Shown here: positions 5,486 through 8,299 of the stretch, one piece after another
Numbering within the stretch: the first letter of the stretch is position 1
Layout of the letters: every line of letters begins with the position of its first letter
Origin: CAYLZN01 sp964387935
GTDB lineage: Bacteria > Acidobacteriota > Vicinamibacteria > Vicinamibacterales > JAFNAJ01
Assembly: GCA_964387935.1 (NCBI GenBank)
Contig: CAYLZN010000264.1
Coordinates: forward strand, 1 to 8,299
DNA length: 8,299 bases
Direction: 5' to 3'
Notes under the pieces: generated by a model
The model's input: the letters and a program-made list of their open reading frames with translations, nothing else
What the model was told of the DNA's origin: nothing
Database searches by the model: none
Made by a program: the position numbers and the translations under genes

Positions 5486-6837
5486 CGGGACGGGATCCAG
5501 GCCGGCAGCGACACGTGGAGGAGTCGCGTGAACACCACGAAGGTCAGCGCGACGAGCGCCACCGACACGACCACGTCGCGTCGCAGGCGTCGGCTGCCGA
5601 GCACGCGGGCCTGAACCACGAGGTACACCGACGCCGCGGTGAGAAATCCGACACGCTCCAGGGCCACGGGAAGGAGCGCCAACAGGCCCACGGTGCCCAG
5701 CAGGGGAAGCCATGCCGTACCAGGCGCGGGTTCGGGTGGCCCTGCGGGCCCTCTCCTCGCTGCGAGGCCGATGGCCAGCAGCGACGCGGCGAGCCCCAGC
5801 CCCACCATACCCGGGAAGACCCACGGGCCCATGGCGGCGTAGCCCCGTCCTTCCGCGCCCAGGGCGATTCTCGACAGGGTGGCGGCAATCGTCTGCAGGT
5901 CCTGACGCAGGAACTGCTCGAACGCCTCGCCCTCGAGGAAGGCATCCTCCCAGTCGTTCCGTTCGAGGATGACGCGCCACTCCGCGGTCGCCCGCATCCG
6001 TTGCAGCAGATCGACGAGCCACTGGCGCTCGGCCTGGGCGATACCGGGTGGCGCCACGACGCCCCGCCAGTTCTCGACCACCAGATCGACGCCGACGTCA
6101 CGAAACGCCGGAGGCATGTCGGGCTTGATCCGCCGCGGAGACGACATCGCCAGCAGGCGCATCCGGCCCGAGCGCGCGTGGGGTTTCCACTCGCCGTAGC
6201 CGGACACGCCGGCCGTCACCTGGCCTCCCATGACCGCGGCGGCGGCCTCGCCGCCACCGGTGAAGGCGACGTACCGCACCGCGTGCGGCGGCACGCCGGC
6301 CTGCTGCGCCAGCAGGCCCACGAGCACGTGATCCAGTCCCCCGGCTGACCCGCCGCCCCAGGTCACCGACGCCGGATCCCGGCGGAAGGCGTCGATCAGC
6401 TCGGGGAGCGACGAGTACGGTGATCCGCTCGGGACGGCGACGACCTCGTACTCGTTGGTCAGGCGAGCCAGCGGCACCGTGTCGCTGAGGGTGTAGGGAC
6501 TCGCGTGCGTGATGATCGCGCCCAGCATGACGGCGCCCCCGATCATGATCGTGTGCGGGTCGCGTCGATGGCGCGCGACGAGCTCGGCAAGACCGATCGT
6601 CCCACCGGCGCCGCCGCGGTTCACGACCTCCAGCGGCACCGGCGACAGGCGCTGCGTGGTGATCACGTGCTGCATGAGCCGCGCCGTCTGGTCCCAGCCC
6701 CCGCCAGGGTTCGCGGGGGCGATCAGGACGAGCGGCCGGTCGGGGAACGTCCCGGCGCGGACCAGAGCGGCGCCGGCGAGCAGCAGGGCCCCCGCGACCG
6801 GCAGGGTCCCCGCGAGGGCCGCGCGGTCAATACCCAA
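5482..6837 (-). CDS. tctC-tctB: Fused TctC-TctB: periplasmic solute-binding domain joined to the small TTT membrane subunit
   Basis: The 451-residue protein has a signal-like N-terminus (about 1-29), then a Bug/TctC binding domain (about 30-328) with RPLVLIAPANPGGGWDQTAR (34-53), VVNRGGAGGTIG (71-82), FTGGGEAAAAVMGGQVTAG (192-210) and ENWRGVVAPPG (255-265). From about 337, GPWVFPG begins a TctB domain with four hydrophobic segments (about 340-359, 376-393, 396-413, 421-440) up to the C-terminus. Normally these are two genes. The charged loops (R361-R362 and R411-R420) lie on the side opposite the binding domain, which fits a periplasmic N-terminal domain and the positive-inside rule. The protein should capture substrate and hand it to TctA while membrane-tethered. 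The start is TTG at 6837, the only start that keeps the signal peptide, preceded by GGAAGGA 11 nt upstream. It overlaps the GGT gene by 11 bp. The substrate is unknown; Bug proteins bind glutamate, aspartate, citrate and other carboxylates. Confidence 0.92.
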   Translation of the reverse strand: MGIDRAALAGTLPVAGALLLAGAALVRAGTFPDRPLVLIAPANPGGGWDQTARLMQHVITTQRLSPVPLEVVNRGGAGGTIGLAELVARHRRDPHTIMIGGAVMLGAIITHASPYTLSDTVPLARLTNEYEVVAVPSGSPYSSLPELIDAFRRDPASVTWGGGSAGGLDHVLVGLLAQQAGVPPHAVRYVAFTGGGEAAAAVMGGQVTAGVSGYGEWKPHARSGRMRLLAMSSPRRIKPDMPPAFRDVGVDLVVENWRGVVAPPGIAQAERQWLVDLLQRMRATAEWRVILERNDWEDAFLEGEAFEQFLRQDLQTIAATLSRIALGAEGRGYAAMGPWVFPGMVGLGLAASLLAIGLAARRGPAGPPEPAPGTAWLPLLGTVGLLALLPVALERVGFLTAASVYLVVQARVLGSRRLRRDVVVSVALVALTFVVFTRLLHVSLPAWIPSR

Positions 6838-8299
6838 TCGCGAGGCCGTCCTTCCGCGGGTCCGATCCGCCCATCAGCACCCGGGTTCGCGGGTCGATGA
6901 GGATCCCCTGGAAGCCGCCGAACACATCGACGCCGCTGATGACCCGATGGCCACGCTGTGTGAGGCCAAACCGCGCCTCCGGCGACACCGCAGACTCGAG
7001 GGCGACCCCTGCAGCCGAATGACGGAACCGAGGAGCCTCGCCCGCTTCCTGGACGTTCATGCCGAAGTCGACGAGGTTCAGCAGCACCTGCACGTGTCCC
7101 TGCGGCTGCATGTCGCCACCCATGACGCCGAACGACAGCCAGGGGGCGCCGTCTCTGAACGCCATCGCGGGGACGAGCGTGTGCATCGGCCGCTTGTGCG
7201 GAGCGAGCCGGTTCGGGTGCCCGTCCACCGTCGTGAACCCGCTGCCGCGGTTTTGCAGGACGATACCCGTGTCGCCCGCGACGATGCCGGCGCCGAAGTT
7301 GCTGAAGATCGACTGGATCAGCGAAATCACGTTGCCCTCGGCATCGGCGGCGGTGAGGTACACCGTGTCGCCGCGGTCGCGGCCCTCGACGCGATCCTCG
7401 TCGGGCGTTGCACGCTCGGCCAGGGCTGCCGGCAGGTACTCGCGCGCCGCGCGGCCCGGGTCGATCGCCCTGCGCCGCTCCGCAGCATATGCCTTCGACA
7501 GCATGCGCGCGAGGGCGGCGCGGGGCATCGACTCGGCGTCGCTCAGGAACGCGTCGCGATCCGCCCACGCGAGCCGCTTGGCTTCGACCAGCAGGTGGAG
7601 GTACTCCGCGGAGTTGTGACCGAGCGCTTTGAGGTCGAAACCCTCGAGCAGGTTCAGCATCTGCAGCGCCACGACACCCTGCGTGTTCGGCGGCAGTTCG
7701 AACACCTCGACCCCGCGGTAGGTCGTGCTGATGGGTTCGACCCAGTCGGAGCGGTGCTCGGCAAGGTCCCGCTCCGTGAGCCAGCCGTCGCGGGCCTTCG
7801 CGTCGGCCACGATCGCGGCGCCGACCGGGCCGCGGTAGAACGCATCGCGTCCTCCTGACGCGATCTGCGTCAGCGTCTCGGCAAGTCCCTGGTTGGAGAA
7901 CACCTCGCCGGTCCGGGGCGCACGTCCGTCCGGCAGGAACACCCTGGCGGTTGGTGCGTCCCGCGCCAGCACCGGCGCGGCAACCTCCCACTGGTGCGCG
8001 ATGATCTCCGAGACGGCGAAGCCCTCGCGCGCGTAGCGAATGGCCGGCGCCAGCACGCGATCCAGTGGCAGGGTGCCATGCTTCGCGAGCAGTTCCGCCC
8101 ACCCGTCGACCACGCCCGGGACCGTGACGGCGAGGGTGCCGCGGTCGGGCATCGCCTCGAAGCCGCGGGCGCGCAGGGCGTCCGGCGAGGCGCTGTGCGG
8201 CGACCGGCCGCTCGCGTTGAGCGCGCGCAGCGTCTTCTGCCGGCCGTCATAGACCAGGGCGAACAGGTCGCCGCCGATCCCGGTCATGGTGGGTTCGAC
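6827..8299 (-). CDS. ggt: Gamma-glutamyltransferase-family Ntn-hydrolase, N-terminus outside the window
   Basis: The last 490 residues are visible and the gene runs off the right edge in frame, starting at VEPTMTGIGGD; roughly 50-70 residues, including any signal peptide, are missing. Numbered from the Met at 8287, conserved blocks are MTGIGGDLFALVYDG (1-15), TVPGVVDGW (55-63), LPPNTQGVVALQML (198-211) and SIFSNFGAGIV (326-336). LQNRGSGF, HPNRLAPHKRPMHT and SFGVMGGDMQPQGHVQVL follow. The autoprocessing nucleophile should be Thr308 (codon 7366-7364) in G-D-T-V-Y, giving a C-terminal small subunit of 179 residues. The T-V-Y context and the LQNRG/MQPQGH blocks resemble the YwrD-like branch rather than the TTH context of the E. 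coli enzyme. The family hydrolyses or transfers gamma-glutamyl groups such as that of glutathione; some relatives are glutaryl-amide acylases. It is the first visible gene of the operon with tctC-tctB and tctA. Confidence 0.93.
   Translation of the reverse strand, partial: VEPTMTGIGGDLFALVYDGRQKTLRALNASGRSPHSASPDALRARGFEAMPDRGTLAVTVPGVVDGWAELLAKHGTLPLDRVLAPAIRYAREGFAVSEIIAHQWEVAAPVLARDAPTARVFLPDGRAPRTGEVFSNQGLAETLTQIASGGRDAFYRGPVGAAIVADAKARDGWLTERDLAEHRSDWVEPISTTYRGVEVFELPPNTQGVVALQMLNLLEGFDLKALGHNSAEYLHLLVEAKRLAWADRDAFLSDAESMPRAALARMLSKAYAAERRRAIDPGRAAREYLPAALAERATPDEDRVEGRDRGDTVYLTAADAEGNVISLIQSIFSNFGAGIVAGDTGIVLQNRGSGFTTVDGHPNRLAPHKRPMHTLVPAMAFRDGAPWLSFGVMGGDMQPQGHVQVLLNLVDFGMNVQEAGEAPRFRHSAAGVALESAVSPEARFGLTQRGHRVISGVDVFGGFQGILIDPRTRVLMGGSDPRKDGLAIGY

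Noticed and set aside
5486..6022. In-frame extension of TctA to 687 residues
   Set aside because: The extra 179 residues are Arg/Gly/Ala-rich, lack TctA similarity and are fully antiphase to the fused TctC-TctB gene, whose motifs are clear. TctA proteins begin at the MIGVVASLADGF-type N-terminus.
6509..7858. 449-codon open frame on the plus strand opposite the GGT gene
   Set aside because: Its translation is His/Arg/Asp-rich with no recognisable motif, and the opposite strand encodes well-conserved GGT blocks. Long antisense frames are expected at this GC content.
6723..8102. 459-codon minus-strand frame overlapping GGT in another phase
   Set aside because: Low-complexity Arg/Gly/Ala translation; the GGT frame carries the real family motifs.
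1..8299. CRISPR array, tRNA, insertion sequence, phage or defence system
   Set aside because: No regularly spaced direct repeats, tRNA-like cloverleaf, transposase, integrase or nuclease motif was seen on either strand.

Overview
The window is GC-rich bacterial DNA with short intergenic gaps and genes on both strands. It fits a soil-type Acidobacteriota genome, possibly class Vicinamibacteria. That guess rests on gene content: a secreted BNR/VPS10-like repeat protein with the FRSIGPASMGGRI-type N-terminus, a DUF2911 protein, a secreted beta-lactamase-fold serine hydrolase and a tripartite tricarboxylate transporter (TTT). No rRNA or other taxonomic marker is present, so this is inference.

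Layout. Positions 1-340 (minus) hold the first 113 residues of an exported BNR/VPS10-like protein. A 126-bp divergent intergenic region follows, with a 17-bp palindrome and a good sigma70-like promoter for the next gene that points to a leaderless mRNA. Positions 467-2107 (plus) encode the exported serine hydrolase. A 135-bp convergent gap carries seven degenerate GGCNNGC heptads in tandem. Positions 2243-3178 (minus) encode an exported alpha/beta hydrolase resembling acetylxylan esterases. A 140-bp divergent gap then holds an extended -10 element, two GC-rich hairpins and a strong Shine-Dalgarno sequence for the DUF2911 protein at 3319-3954 (plus). A hairpin resembling a terminator lies just past its stop, inside the 3' end of the convergent tctA.

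Positions 3959-8299 (minus) form one tightly packed operon, read from the right edge: a gamma-glutamyltransferase-family enzyme whose N-terminus lies outside the window, a fused TctC-TctB protein and TctA. The joints are overlaps of 11 bp and 4 bp (ATGA), so translational coupling is likely. The fused gene is the most unusual item. A periplasmic solute-binding protein of the Bug/TctC family runs without a break into the small TctB membrane subunit, so the binding protein would be tethered to its transporter. The operon suggests, without proving it, that the periplasmic GGT-type enzyme releases glutamate or another carboxylate that the TTT system then imports.

No CRISPR array, tRNA, rRNA, insertion sequence or phage gene was seen. 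The window does not contain an obvious new defence or mobile system. Its novelty lies in the fused transporter, its link to the GGT-family enzyme and the heptad repeat.
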